This document shows positions 7,830 through 16,567 of a DNA stretch of 64,000 nucleotides, one piece after another (the first letter of the stretch is position 1; every line of letters begins with the position of its first letter). The notes beneath the pieces were generated by a model. The model was not told the DNA's origin, searched no databases, and worked only from the letters and a program-made list of their open reading frames with translations. The stretch is from NCBI GenBank assembly GCA_900471525.1, contig UCEZ01000007.1, positions 124,001-188,000 of the forward strand, in the 5' to 3' direction. The stretch comes from Hyphomicrobiales bacterium (GTDB lineage: Bacteria > Pseudomonadota > Alphaproteobacteria > Rhizobiales > Rhizobiaceae). The translations under genes and the position numbers were made by a program.

Positions 7830-9465
7830 GCTGAACTCCTTCTGGAGGCTGGTTTGTGGTGGCACCGCGGTCCGGATGGTTGATCGCCAGGAAGTGCTGG
7901 ACCACGGGGCCGTCCGGCCCCTTGTGGAAGCCGCGAACCTGTTCCTGCACATCCGCATCGGCCTTCGAGACGCGGTGATGCTGGCGCAGGTGCTCCGCCC
8001 AGGATTCGACCATGAACCATTCGAGGATGCGCTCCGGATCGGCGGCATCCTCGGTGATGCCCCAGCCATAGGCCCCGTCCCGCCGCCGTTCGCGCGACAG
8101 GAGGGAAATTGCCTTGAGAAAGGCGTCCCGGTTTTCCTTGGCAATCCTGTATTCGATCAGGATCAGCACCGGCCCGCGATCGTGAGCCACCGGCTCGGCC
8201 GTCAACGGTTCCGGCCAATGGTTGGAGGCAACCAGGTCGGCATCGCCCTTCGGCAGCTTGACCAGATGGAAAATCAGCCCAACGACGACCAGTCCGATGG
8301 CGGCCGCGACCAGGGTATAGGGCACGCCGATCAGTTCGGCGATTGCTCCCCAGCCGAGACTGCCCGCCGTCATCGCGCCGTTGAAGACGGTGAGATAGAC
8401 CGCCAGCGACCGGCCGCGCACCCAGTTCGGCAGGATCGCCTGCGCTGCGCCATTGAGCGTCGTCAGCGCGGTTATCCAGGCGGCGCCAAGTGCCAGCAGC
8501 GTAATAATCGCCACCCATTGCGGCGGCGCCAGCGACAGGATGCCCATCGCCAGCGCGGTGACGATCGCGGCGCCGAGCAGCAGCCTATCGGCATCGAACC
8601 GCTGACGCAGCCGCGGCATGATCAGCGCGCCGCCGATCGCGCCTGCGCCCACCGCGCCCAGCAGCACGCCGTAGAAACCGGCGGTGCCGCCGAGAAGATT
8701 GCGCGCCACCAGCGGCAGCAGCGCCCAGACGGCGCTGGAAAAGGCGAAGAAGACCGCCGCCCGCAAGAGGACGACGTGCAGCTCGCGGCTGGCGCGGGCA
8801 TAGCGCAACCCGGCCCTGAACGCCCCGAAGAACTTTTCCGAGAGCGCGTCGTCGGTGCCGACCGGCCGTTTCCACCAGAACAGCGCTGCGATGACGAAGA
8901 CGTATGAGATTACATCGGCGCCATAGGTGAAAGCCGCACCGAACGTCGCCAACAGCAGACCGCCGGCTGCGGGACCAATCGAGCGGGAAATGTTGATCCC
9001 AAGCGAATTCAGCGCCACCGCGCTTTTCAGGTCTTCGCGCGGCACCAGTTCCGGCACGATCGATTGCCAGGTCGGCGCCATCAGGGCAGCGCCGATGCCG
9101 CCGAGAAAGGTTAGCGCCACCAGCGAAGAAATCGTCTGCAGCCCGGCGGCCGAGAGCAGCAGCAGGCAAATGCTGACTGCCGCCAGCAAAAGCTGGATGA
9201 CGATCAGGAATTTCCGCCGGTCGAGGATATCGGAAAGCACGCCGGCCGGAATGGCGAGCAGGAAGATCGGCAGCGTGCCCGCCGCCTGCACCATGGCGAC
9301 GGCCGCCGGCGCATTGGAGAGGTCCGTCACCAGCCAGGAGCTTGCGACATCGCGAATGAAGCTGCCGGTATTGCCGACCACCGTCGCGATCCACAACACT
9401 GCAAAGACCTTCTGCCGGAGAGGCGCAAATCCGCTCGAAGGTAGGGCCGCAGCTTTGTCGGTCAT
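7822..9465 (-). CDS. MFS exporter (MFS_3, EntS-like) with C-terminal ABM-like domain
   Basis: About 420 residues of twelve-helix major facilitator resemble the EntS/transmembrane-secretion-effector branch (motifs [44 protein letters not shown]). They are followed by about 120 residues resembling an antibiotic-biosynthesis-monooxygenase (ABM) fold ([20 protein letters not shown], then [15 protein letters not shown]). This two-part layout is known in MFS_3 proteins. The ATG at 9465 is chosen because AAAGGA precedes it at 5-6 nt; the in-frame ATG at 9483 has no such site. It probably exports a small organic compound handled by the neighbouring hydrolases. The 3' end overlaps the hydrolase start. 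Confidence 0.88.
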   Translation of the reverse strand: MTDKAAALPSSGFAPLRQKVFAVLWIATVVGNTGSFIRDVASSWLVTDLSNAPAAVAMVQAAGTLPIFLLAIPAGVLSDILDRRKFLIVIQLLLAAVSICLLLLSAAGLQTISSLVALTFLGGIGAALMAPTWQSIVPELVPREDLKSAVALNSLGINISRSIGPAAGGLLLATFGAAFTYGADVISYVFVIAALFWWKRPVGTDDALSEKFFGAFRAGLRYARASRELHVVLLRAAVFFAFSSAVWALLPLVARNLLGGTAGFYGVLLGAVGAGAIGGALIMPRLRQRFDADRLLLGAAIVTALAMGILSLAPPQWVAIITLLALGAAWITALTTLNGAAQAILPNWVRGRSLAVYLTVFNGAMTAGSLGWGAIAELIGVPYTLVAAAIGLVVVGLIFHLVKLPKGDADLVASNHWPEPLTAEPVAHDRGPVLILIEYRIAKENRDAFLKAISLLSRERRRDGAYGWGITEDAADPERILEWFMVESWAEHLRQHHRVSKADADVQEQVRGFHKGPDGPVVQHFLAINHPDRGATTNQPPEGVQHV

Positions 9466-9537
9466 GGGCGTCCTTTCGGGCATCTGCCCCGGCGATGATG
9501 ATATTCAGACTGATTATTAGCCGGATTCACCTCGACA

Positions 9538-9987
9538 TCAGCTCCAGTCGCGATCGCCCCGGCGCCATTTGTGCAGGTCGTACCAGGCAACGAGAAGGAA
9601 AGCGCCAACAAGCCCGAGATGCTCGAAGAACGAATTCGTCGCCATAAAACGCTCCTGCCCGACCGGCATTTCCCAGAAACGCAGGGCGATGAAGGTCGCC
9701 ATCAGGGTGAAGGTGGCGAGTGACAGCGCCCCGATCCAGCGGCAGAAGCCGCTGATCACCATGGTCGAGGCGCCGAGTTCGAACAGGATGACCACCGCCG
9801 CAAAGGGCTTGGCCGGCAGCAGTCCGAAATGCTCCATCTCGGCAATGGCGCTGCCGAAGTCGAACAGCTTCATCAAGGCGCCCTGGATATAGGCTGAGCA
9901 GAGCAGCAGCAGCCCCAGCCAGCGCACCGGGTGGCTGGTAAAGACCGGTGTGCAGACCCGTGCAAGTTTGGCTTCCATTGTCGGCAT
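9538..9987 (-). CDS. DoxX-family membrane protein
   Basis: This 149-residue protein has four predicted membrane helices and the DoxX signature (GALMKLFDFGSAIAEME, then KPFAAVVILFELGASTMVISG). DoxX proteins are small quinone/thiosulfate- or redox-stress-linked membrane subunits, and most members are uncharacterised. The ATG follows AAGGAAAACGATC. It sits between the amidohydrolase (30 nt upstream) and the MFS exporter, within a same-strand run, and is likely co-transcribed. A specific role cannot be given. Confidence 0.82.
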   Translation of the reverse strand: MPTMEAKLARVCTPVFTSHPVRWLGLLLLCSAYIQGALMKLFDFGSAIAEMEHFGLLPAKPFAAVVILFELGASTMVISGFCRWIGALSLATFTLMATFIALRFWEMPVGQERFMATNSFFEHLGLVGAFLLVAWYDLHKWRRGDRDWS

Positions 9988-10017
9988 GATCGTTTTCCTT
10001 CCAGGCGAATGTTGTGG

Positions 10018-12006
10018 TCACACGGCCCAGCAGGCGCAGCCGAGTGCCCCGAAGAAACCCTTCAGGTCGGCGATCGGCAGTTTCGAGGACCAGGCGCCCG
10101 CGTGGTCATGGCCATGCACGTTACAGGAATTGGCGCAGCCGCAAAGGCTTGCCGCCTTCATGCGCAGCGAATTCTTCCCCGCCCCTTCCGGCTCGCCCCA
10201 GGCGGCATAACCCTTGAAGGTCTTGACCGGCGACCAGTCGGGCATGGCCGGCGGCACATCGTTTTCGTCGAGATCGGCAAAGATGCCGGCGCCATAGACG
10301 ACCTTGCCGCCGACCAGGGTGAGATCGGAGGTGAGAAAGGAAATCTCGTCCTCGGCGCAGGCAAAGAAGTCCCTGTGCGGCACGATCAGGTCGGCGAACT
10401 GGCCCTTTTCGATCCGGCCCTTCTTGCCGACCTCATTGGAAAACCAGGTGACGTTCTCGGTCCACATCCTCAGCGCCGTCTCGCGGTCGAGGCAGTTGCG
10501 CTGCGGCGTGATCCGCAGGCCGCCGACGGTGCGGCCGGTGATCATCCAGGACAGCGAAACCCAGGGGTTATAGGAGGCAACGCGGGTGGCGTCGGTGCCG
10601 GCCGAGACATGCACGCCCTTTTCCAGCATCTTGGCAATCGGAGGCGTCGCCTCGGCAGCGCCCAGCCCGTAGCGCTCGACAAAATACTCACCCTGATAGG
10701 CCATGCGGTGCTGCACGGCGATGCCGCCGCCGAGTGCGGCGATCCGGTCGATCGAGCGGTCGGAGATCGTCTCGGCATGGTCGAAGAACCAGTTGAGGCC
10801 CTCGAGCGGAATATCCTGGTTGACCTTCTCGAACACGTCGAGCGCGCGGGAAATGGTCTCGTCATAGGTGGCGTGCAGCCGCCAGGGCCAGCGGTTTTCG
10901 GCGAGGATGCGCACCACGTCCTCTAGTTCGCCCTCCATTTCCGGCGGCATGTCGGGACGCGGCTGGCGGAAATCCTCGAAATCGGCGGCGGAAAACACCA
11001 GCATCTCGCCGGCGCCGTTGTGGCGGAAATAGTCGCTGCCCTGCTTGTATTTCACCGAGGCCGTCCAGTTGAGGAAGTCTTCCTTTTCCTCCTTCGGCTT
11101 CTGGGTGAAGAGATTGTAGGCCAGCCGCACGGTCATCTGGTTGTCGTCGGCAAGCTTCTGGATGACGGCATAGTCGTCAGGATAATTCTGGAAACCGCCG
11201 CCGGCATCGATGACGCCGGTGACGCCGAGCCGGTTGAGTTCGCGCATGAAATGCCGGGTCGAATTGACCTGATGGTCGAACGGCAGCTTTGGCCCCTTTG
11301 CCAGCGTCGCATAGAGAATGGCCGCATTTGGCTTGGCAAGCAGAAGCCCGGTCGGGTTGCCGTTGCCGTCGCGGGTGATCTCGCCACCGTGTGGTGCCGG
11401 TGTATCCCTGGTGTAGCCGACGGCCCGGAGTGCCGCGCCGTTCAGGAGAGCCCGGTCGTAGAGATGCAGCAGGAACACCGGCGTATCCGGCGCCACCGCA
11501 TTGATCTCCTCCAGTGTCGGCAATCGCTTTTCGGCAAACTGATGCTCTGTAAAACCACCGACGACCCGCACCCATTGTGGAGCGGGCGTGATTGCCACCT
11601 GCCGCTTCAGCATGTCCATGGCGTCGGCCAGCGAGCGCACGCCGTCCCATCTCAGTTCCATGTTGAAGTTCAGCCCGCCGCGCACGACGTGGGTGTGGTT
11701 GTCGATCAGCCCCGGCAGAACCCGCCTGCCCTTCAGGTTGACGATCTTCGTGTCCGGCCCGGCAAATGCCATGACCTCGGCACTGTCGCCGACCGCCAGA
11801 AACGTGCCGTCCTTGATGGCAACGGCGCTTGCCGTGGGGTTGCCGCGGTCGAGCGTGGTGAAGAGACCAGTATGCAGGATCAGGTCGGCGTGCATGGTGT
11901 TGTCTCCTGTCGTCGAAATCGGATCAGCGGCATGCGCTGGCGAAAGCAGGCCGGGAAAGGCGAGGCTTGAGGCGGCGCCTAGAAAGCTGCGGCGGGTCGG
12001 CATCAA
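10018..12006 (-). CDS. Amidohydrolase family 3 (YtcJ-like) with Tat leader
   Basis: This is a 662-residue metal-dependent hydrolase of the amidohydrolase superfamily. The TIM-barrel metal motif DNHTHV is near residue 105, and HQFAEKR, HATYDET, FDHAE and SAGTDATR follow. The N-terminus TRRSFLGAASSL with a cleavage-like AHAAD is a clean twin-arginine leader. A second in-frame ATG at 11895 (residue 38), with AGGAG 8 nt upstream, opens the canonical cytosolic form (MHADLILHTG). The C-terminal 40 residues contain a Cys/His cluster (CGCANSC, VHGHDHA, GCACW) that may bind metal. ATGA overlap with the XapX gene indicates coupling. Substrate unknown; relatives hydrolyse formamides or amides. Confidence 0.9.
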   Translation of the reverse strand: MMPTRRSFLGAASSLAFPGLLSPAHAADPISTTGDNTMHADLILHTGLFTTLDRGNPTASAVAIKDGTFLAVGDSAEVMAFAGPDTKIVNLKGRRVLPGLIDNHTHVVRGGLNFNMELRWDGVRSLADAMDMLKRQVAITPAPQWVRVVGGFTEHQFAEKRLPTLEEINAVAPDTPVFLLHLYDRALLNGAALRAVGYTRDTPAPHGGEITRDGNGNPTGLLLAKPNAAILYATLAKGPKLPFDHQVNSTRHFMRELNRLGVTGVIDAGGGFQNYPDDYAVIQKLADDNQMTVRLAYNLFTQKPKEEKEDFLNWTASVKYKQGSDYFRHNGAGEMLVFSAADFEDFRQPRPDMPPEMEGELEDVVRILAENRWPWRLHATYDETISRALDVFEKVNQDIPLEGLNWFFDHAETISDRSIDRIAALGGGIAVQHRMAYQGEYFVERYGLGAAEATPPIAKMLEKGVHVSAGTDATRVASYNPWVSLSWMITGRTVGGLRITPQRNCLDRETALRMWTENVTWFSNEVGKKGRIEKGQFADLIVPHRDFFACAEDEISFLTSDLTLVGGKVVYGAGIFADLDENDVPPAMPDWSPVKTFKGYAAWGEPEGAGKNSLRMKAASLCGCANSCNVHGHDHAGAWSSKLPIADLKGFFGALGCACWAV

Positions 12007-12290
12007 CTGGTCTCCTCAGGCTTGTCGCCGGTGACAACAGCCTGCCGATGGCCGGCGCCTGTCGGCAGTTCGCCGAACACATGCGGGACGCAATGGCTGT
12101 TGAACCAGGAGACCGTGACCGCATCGCCGGACATCAGGCGCTTGACCAGCGGGACGGCCTGCTCGCCGACGAGAATGCCGAGCAGCCCGATGAGCGCAAT
12201 CACCGGCGGTGCCGGCGAACGGACATTGATGAGACCATAGATGACACCGACGAGAAGTCCGGCGCCGAGTGACAGGAGGTACATCTTCAT
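12003..12290 (-). CDS. XapX-domain (DUF1427) small membrane protein
   Basis: The first 55 residues (MKMYLLSLGAGLLVGVIYGL through PPVIALIGLLGILVGEQAVP) match the XapX domain: two membrane helices linked by a Pro-rich turn. The remaining 40 residues are hydrophilic and include CVPHVFGELPTG. Start at 12290 follows GGAG; 95 residues. XapX proteins have no proven function and typically occur beside isochorismatase-like hydrolases and amidohydrolases, as here. The stop overlaps the amidohydrolase ATG. Confidence 0.75.
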   Translation of the reverse strand: MKMYLLSLGAGLLVGVIYGLINVRSPAPPVIALIGLLGILVGEQAVPLVKRLMSGDAVTVSWFNSHCVPHVFGELPTGAGHRQAVVTGDKPEETS

Positions 12291-12327
12291 GGCATTGCTC
12301 CGGCGGATATGGGGATGCAAGTTCAAA

Positions 12328-12357
12328 CGACACCGGATGCAGTGGCATCCGGTGTCG
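12328..12357 (-). terminator. Strong intra-cluster hairpin after the isochorismatase gene
   Basis: A perfect 13-bp stem (CGACACCGGATGC/GCATCCGGTGTCG) with a 4-nt loop lies between the isochorismatase-like gene and XapX. Only TTTG follows on the minus strand, so it may be a partial terminator or an mRNA-processing and stabilising element that lowers expression of the downstream genes. Confidence 0.65.
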
Positions 12358-12368
12358 TCGTCGCAGGA

Positions 12369-13022
12369 TCAGCCTTCGTGGGCGCCGAACATGGTCTTGG
12401 CATAGATGATGCCGAGGCCGTAGGCGCCGCCGAATTTCTTGGCGATGCCGGTGGTCATGTCGTAGGTCTCGGTGCGGGCCCAGTCGCGCTGCAGTTCCAG
12501 CAGATATTGCAGCGAGGTCATCGGCCGCGCGCCGGCCTGGATCATCCGCTGCATCGCCCGTTCATGCGCTTCGTCGGAAACGTCGCCGCAGGCATCGGCA
12601 ATGACGTAGACCTCGAAACCCTGCTCCAGCGCCGACAGAGTCGGCCCGACGATACAGACGCCGGTCCACAGGCCGGAGAACACCAGGCGGGTCTTGCCGA
12701 TCGCGTTGATCTCCTTGATCACGGCGGCGTCTTCCCAGGTGTTCATCGAGGTGCGATCCAGCAGCTTCTGGCCGGGGAAAGCAGCGGTGATTTCCTCGAA
12801 CATCGGGCCGGAAAAGCTCTTCTCGGCGACGGTCGTCAGGATCGTCGAAACGCCGAAACCGGCAGCGGCATGGGCAACCAGCGCTGCGTTGTTGCGCAGC
12901 GTCACGGCATCGATCGACTTGGTCGCAAAGGACATCTGCGACTGGAAATCGATCATGATCAGCGTGTGGTCCTTCGGCGTAACGAGCTGCGAGCCGGGGG
13001 TGGGGGTAGCTGTGATAGGCAT
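12369..13022 (-). CDS. Isochorismatase-family cysteine hydrolase (YcaC-like)
   Basis: This 217-residue cytosolic hydrolase has the family catalytic residues: Asp in the first strand (IMIDFQSQMSF), Lys in VAEKSFSG, and the nucleophilic Cys in GLWTGVCIVGP. The order and spacing resemble YcaC rather than true isochorismatases. Start at 13022 follows TTGGAGGACCCCCGCC, a strong ribosome site; the frame is open upstream to 13250 but without initiation signals. It lies directly downstream of the AraC regulator gene and heads the accessory cluster. The natural substrate of YcaC-type enzymes is unknown. Confidence 0.88.
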   Translation of the reverse strand: MPITATPTPGSQLVTPKDHTLIMIDFQSQMSFATKSIDAVTLRNNAALVAHAAAGFGVSTILTTVAEKSFSGPMFEEITAAFPGQKLLDRTSMNTWEDAAVIKEINAIGKTRLVFSGLWTGVCIVGPTLSALEQGFEVYVIADACGDVSDEAHERAMQRMIQAGARPMTSLQYLLELQRDWARTETYDMTTGIAKKFGGAYGLGIIYAKTMFGAHEG

Positions 13023-13225
13023 GGCGGGGGTCCTCCAATGGTTATGACCGGGATGGAACGTAAGCGCCCGAAACCGGTTTCGATTGTCGATTTCATCCCG
13101 GTTTTGTCTAAAATAAACCTTTTGGGCCGGGATGTGGGAAAATCGTTTTTCCTGTTTCACTACAAATGCTTGCCGGAGATATGTCTCCATTGAAGGTGCT
13201 TTGGAAGCCTCCGGAAAAGGCGCGA

Positions 13226-14137
13226 TCAGTTTTTCCGTATCTTGCGCCACGATCCGGGATTGACGCCGGTGATCCTGGAAAAGACGCGGGTGAAATGGCT
13301 CTGGTCGGCAAAGCCGCAGGCGAGCGCGATATCGCTCAAGGTGTCGCTGGTATGGGTGAGAAAATCCTTGGCCCGTTCGACACGCTGGTGCAGCAGCCAG
13401 CGATAGGGCGGCAGGCCGGTGCTCTGCTTGAAGGCACGGGCGAAATAGTTGGAGGAAAGGCCGCAGACTTCGGCCACTTCGACAAGGGAAAGCTCGCTAT
13501 CCAGCCGTTCGAGCATGAAATCCTTCGCCCGTTTTTCCTGCCAGGGCGCAAGGCCCACATGTTTTTTCCCGGTAAAGTGCAGGCCGCCATAGGTCACGGC
13601 AATGTGGTAGCTGAAGGCCGCGAAGATATGGTCGATGAAGAAGCCGTTGCTGCCGGAAGGGTTCTGCAGGGCGGGCAGCACGGCGGAGGCGAGGTTCATC
13701 ATCACCGCGTCCCGATAGATCGCGTGCGGTGGAAGGCGAAGTTCTTCTATGCCCGGCGCGCCCAGCTCATAACAGAGTTCCTGCAGGGCGGCGTGCGGAA
13801 TGAAGAAATTGACCGTGTGGAACGGGTCCGGCAGATCGGCCATCCAGCTCTGGCGAAGGTCGAAGATTCGCGCGCTGCCGGTCTCCATTCCCTTGATGTC
13901 GAAGATCCGCCCGTCGCACCATTCCTGATGCCCCGGAAAAGGACGCAGATGCATGACTGCCATGTAGGAGTCCATCGGCGGGTTCGCCGAACTCAGGCCG
14001 TAAGCGGGCTGGTCGCGCCGATAGAGCGCCACCGAGGCATTGCGGTTGGCAAAGGATTGGCTGGTGATCTGGCTGAGATCGTCCATGCGCTCGCGCACGG
14101 TGAAAAGTGGTTTTCGGAAGCCCAGATTTTGATGCAT
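13226..14137 (-). CDS. AraC-family transcriptional regulator
   Basis: This 303-residue DNA-binding protein carries the double helix-turn-helix of the AraC/XylS family in its last 100 residues (VAEVCGLSSNYFARAFKQSTG, then SDIALACGFADQSHFTRVFSR). The N-terminal 190 residues form a sensor domain of unknown ligand. It lies 203 bp upstream of, and on the same strand as, the isochorismatase-XapX-amidohydrolase-DoxX-MFS-hydrolase run, so it probably controls that run. The 13023-13225 gap, which contains AT-rich tracts, is the likely target promoter. Confidence 0.92.
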   Translation of the reverse strand: MHQNLGFRKPLFTVRERMDDLSQITSQSFANRNASVALYRRDQPAYGLSSANPPMDSYMAVMHLRPFPGHQEWCDGRIFDIKGMETGSARIFDLRQSWMADLPDPFHTVNFFIPHAALQELCYELGAPGIEELRLPPHAIYRDAVMMNLASAVLPALQNPSGSNGFFIDHIFAAFSYHIAVTYGGLHFTGKKHVGLAPWQEKRAKDFMLERLDSELSLVEVAEVCGLSSNYFARAFKQSTGLPPYRWLLHQRVERAKDFLTHTSDTLSDIALACGFADQSHFTRVFSRITGVNPGSWRKIRKN

Positions 14138-14360
14138 CTCCGTATCCCTTCACCTTGACAGAACTGTACTACCAGCGGCGAAAACACTCTAGCAGCCGTG
14201 TCCAAGATTGTTAAAGCCGCAAGTTTTCTACAGTCTGTTCAATATGTTGGGGGTTAGACGATGGTTATATCGTCAAAGAGATGAGATCTATATGGGCTCC
14301 TCTTTGCCGTGAATGAAATTCTTGTAGCATTCATTTTAATAACAAGATCGCGGACACTTA
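14138..14360. other. AT-rich upstream region of the AraC gene
   Basis: No gene-like frame is seen. The stretch is AT-rich for this genome and likely holds the promoter of the minus-strand AraC gene. It leads into the repeat at 14361. Confidence 0.4.
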
Positions 14361-14512
14361 CCCCCCTCTGTCACTTCGTGACATCTCCCCCTCAAGGGGG
14401 GAGATCATTCATTTCCCCTTCTCCTTATTCGCTCCTCGGTAAGGCGGGCACAGAGCGCTCGGCTGATCTCCCCCCTTGAGGGGGAGATGTCGGCGTCGCC
14501 GACAGAGGGGGG
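14361..14512. repeat. Long inverted-repeat element (CTCCCCCTCAAGGGGGGAG type)
   Basis: Arms of about 46-49 bp (14361-14406 and 14464-14512) are reverse complements apart from a swapped mini-hairpin (CACTTCGTG on the left, GGCGTCGCC on the right). The swap keeps pairing inside each arm. The centre is about 57 bp. This is a typical mobile-looking palindromic intergenic repeat of rhizobia. Confidence 0.75.
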
Positions 14513-14639
14513 TGAAGCCGACCAAGAGCACCTTCCATTCCGAAAATTTCATCCCCGCAAATCCCCGCCCTGAAATCCCGTGCCATGATCATGGCGTCCT
14601 GTCACGGATGCACCGCAAGACGTTTGCGGCGAGGCAGGG

Positions 14640-14965
14640 CTGGCGCTCCACGTTAAGCCTCGTGGTCTTCGTAAGGAGACCGCGAACGTCAGGCGGACCG
14701 GAAGGAGAGCCCCCGGAAAATGGACCCCCTCCGTCCTTATGGGGTGGGCGTGCCTGTGGGGCACACATGTCGGGACAGGACGCATTGATGTACCGGAACC
14801 GTGATGCTGAACGCCGGAACCGGAAAGCTACATCATGAGGTCGTCCCGAGGCAGAGGGTCCGAAGTCGGGGTCTGTAGGGAGGAAAGCTCCCGAGAGAAC
14901 GCCAAACGGGGCGCTGGAAAGCGTCACCTATATTATTTCATTAGAGACGGTTTCCAGTGCCCCGT
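14640..14965 (+). ncRNA. Candidate structured non-coding RNA
   Basis: No frame here looks like a protein gene, yet the stretch is dense in pairings. They are: 14650-14689 (8-bp stem with outer ACGTT/AACGT); GTGCC/GGCAC near 14750; TGATGTA/TACATCA (14786-14792 with 14829-14835); GGGAG-GAAAG-CTCCC (14878-14892); and a 15-bp stem ACGGGGCGCTGGAAA/TTTCCAGTGCCCCGT (14906-14920 with 14951-14965), extended inward by CGTC/GACG. Two pairs are G-U on the plus strand but would be A-C on the minus strand, favouring plus-strand transcription. No RNase P, tmRNA or SRP consensus was found. Boundaries are approximate. Confidence 0.45.
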
Positions 14966-15228
14966 CCGATTGAGTGCATGTCTGAAGAACCACGGCGGCC
15001 ACCGCGCGGGGACGTTTCCTGCTGTCGTGCCGATCGGCCGATAAGAGGAAAAGAACCGTTATGCCCTATATCAAGCCCCCGCCCCGCTCGCCTTCATCGG
15101 ATGTCTTCCTGCGCGTGGCCACGACTGTCTGGCTCAATCATCTCCGCTGCCGGGTACGCCGCTGCCGTCGCGATGGTCACTGTCTCGGCAGGGTAGCCGC
15201 AAGCGGATTAATTCTATGTATCCGCCCC

Positions 15229-15444
15229 ATGAAAACCGAGGAAACCAGAGAAATGCTGGATTTTGTGACTGATACGGTCGAGCTTGCCACCCCCGAGGCG
15301 TTCGCAGCGGGCCTTGCAAATGCAAAAACGGATGACGAGCGCGAGATGATCGCATTCCGGCGCCGCGTGTTTCTCTATTACCATGAGGAATTGGCAAAGG
15401 CAGGGTTGGAAAAACCCTTGGGACCGCCGTTCATCGAAGGCTGA
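15229..15444 (+). CDS. Small hypothetical protein
   Basis: This is a 71-residue, mostly helical acidic protein (MKTEETREMLDF..., ending LGPPFIEG) with plausible codon use. A second ATG at 15253 is preceded by GAGG and could be the true start, giving 63 residues. The same frame is open from 15061, but that upstream part has the Arg/Cys-rich composition of non-coding sequence. I do not recognise the family. It lies after the candidate structured RNA on the same strand, so the RNA could be its leader. It converges on the ridA gene, 7 bp away. Confidence 0.5.
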   Translation: MKTEETREMLDFVTDTVELATPEAFAAGLANAKTDDEREMIAFRRRVFLYYHEELAKAGLEKPLGPPFIEG

Positions 15445-15451
15445 GCCTGTA

Positions 15452-15838
15452 TCACCCTTTGAACGCGGTGACTTCGATTTCAACAAGCATTTCCGGGCGG
15501 ATCAGGTCGCAGACCACCATCGTCGCCGCCGGACGGATATCGCCGAAGGCCTCGCCCAGAATTGGGAATACGATGTCGGCAAAGGCCGCGTCTGTCACGT
15601 AATAGTGATTGCGCACCACATCCTCGAGCGAAAACCCGGCCTCGGCCAGCGCTGCGGCAATCGTCTTCAGGCAGTTGCGGGTCTGCTCTTCAACCGTCTG
15701 CGGCATGGTCATGGTGGAATAGTCGTAGCCGGTCGTGCCGGAAACGAAGCACCAGTCACCCTGCACCAGTGCCCGCGAATAACCCGCCGTCTTTTCAAAC
15801 GGCGAGCCGGAAGAGATCAGTTTGCGCGGGCTTGCCAT
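15452..15838 (-). CDS. RidA-family (YjgF/YER057c/UK114) protein
   Basis: This 128-residue protein has the RidA fold signature, including FVSGTTGYD, EQTRNCLKTIAAALAEAG and the C-terminal RPEMLVEIEVTAF. The canonical Arg that holds the substrate carboxylate fits the IRPEMLVEIE segment. RidA proteins hydrolyse reactive enamine/imine intermediates from PLP enzymes and protect branched-chain amino-acid synthesis; subgroup members may act differently. It starts 6 nt after leuD on the same strand, so it is very probably co-transcribed with it. A second, diverged RidA paralogue is at 54592-54984. Confidence 0.88.
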   Translation of the reverse strand: MASPRKLISSGSPFEKTAGYSRALVQGDWCFVSGTTGYDYSTMTMPQTVEEQTRNCLKTIAAALAEAGFSLEDVVRNHYYVTDAAFADIVFPILGEAFGDIRPAATMVVCDLIRPEMLVEIEVTAFKG

Positions 15839-15844
15839 CGGGCT

Positions 15845-16450
15845 TTACGCCCAGGGATGCGAAGCGGCGTTGGCCTTCTCGAACGTATCGATGGCGGAGG
15901 CCTTTTCCAACGTCAGGCCGATGTCGTCGAGGCCGTTCAGCATGCAGTGACGCTTGAACTCGTCGAGCTCGAACGTGATCTTGCCGCCGTCAGGGCCGGT
16001 GATTTCGCAGGATTCTAGATCGACCGTGAGGATGGCGTTGGAGCCGCGGCTGGCGTCATCCATCAGCTTTTCCAGGTCTTCCGGAGAGACCACGACCGGC
16101 AGGATGCCGTTCTTGAAACAGTTGTTGTAGAAGATGTCGGCAAACGAGGTCGAGATGACGCAGCGGATGCCGAAGTCGAGCAGCGCCCATGGCGCATGTT
16201 CGCGCGACGAGCCGCAGCCGAAATTGTCGCCGGCAACCAGGATCTTGGCGTTCTGGTAAGCGGGCTTGTTGAGGACGAAATCCTCGTTGACCGAGCCGTC
16301 TTCATGATAGCGAGCTTCGGCGAACAGTCCCGTGCCAAGGCCGGTGCGCTTGATCGTCTTCAGGTAATCCTTCGGAATGATCATGTCCGTGTCGATGTTG
16401 ACGACGGGAAGGGGCGCGGCAACGCCGGTGAGCTTGACGAACTTGTCCAT
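15845..16450 (-). CDS. leuD: 3-isopropylmalate dehydratase small subunit
   Basis: This 201-residue swivel-domain subunit forms with LeuC the isopropylmalate isomerase, step two of leucine synthesis. Family motifs are [15 protein letters not shown] near the N-terminus and the substrate-recognition [17 protein letters not shown]. Start at 16450 gives the normal length and N-terminus MDKFVKLTG; the in-frame ATG at 16471 adds an unlikely MKSKAIA. leuC is not in the window. It sits in an operon-like arrangement with ridA, 6 nt downstream. Confidence 0.96.
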   Translation of the reverse strand: MDKFVKLTGVAAPLPVVNIDTDMIIPKDYLKTIKRTGLGTGLFAEARYHEDGSVNEDFVLNKPAYQNAKILVAGDNFGCGSSREHAPWALLDFGIRCVISTSFADIFYNNCFKNGILPVVVSPEDLEKLMDDASRGSNAILTVDLESCEITGPDGGKITFELDEFKRHCMLNGLDDIGLTLEKASAIDTFEKANAASHPWA

Positions 16451-16567
16451 GGCAATGGCCTTCGATTTCAACGGGACGGAAAAATTTCCGCTCAGCGTTT
16501 AGAGCAATTCTACGCCAAAATGAAGGAAAATCTCACCCCGGAAAGCCGGAAAGTCGGCTTTCCGTTC

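Noticed and set aside
14870-14900. AGGGAGGAAAGCTCCC resembling the GAGGAAAGTCC core of RNase P RNA
   Set aside because: The following conserved core elements of RNase P are absent, and the motif is simply a GGGAG/CTCCC hairpin.
14549-14927. Two minus-strand frames (78 and 112 codons) over the structured RNA candidate
   Set aside because: Composition is Pro/Arg/Ser/Cys-rich with no initiation signals. The underlying DNA is better explained by RNA stems on the plus strand.
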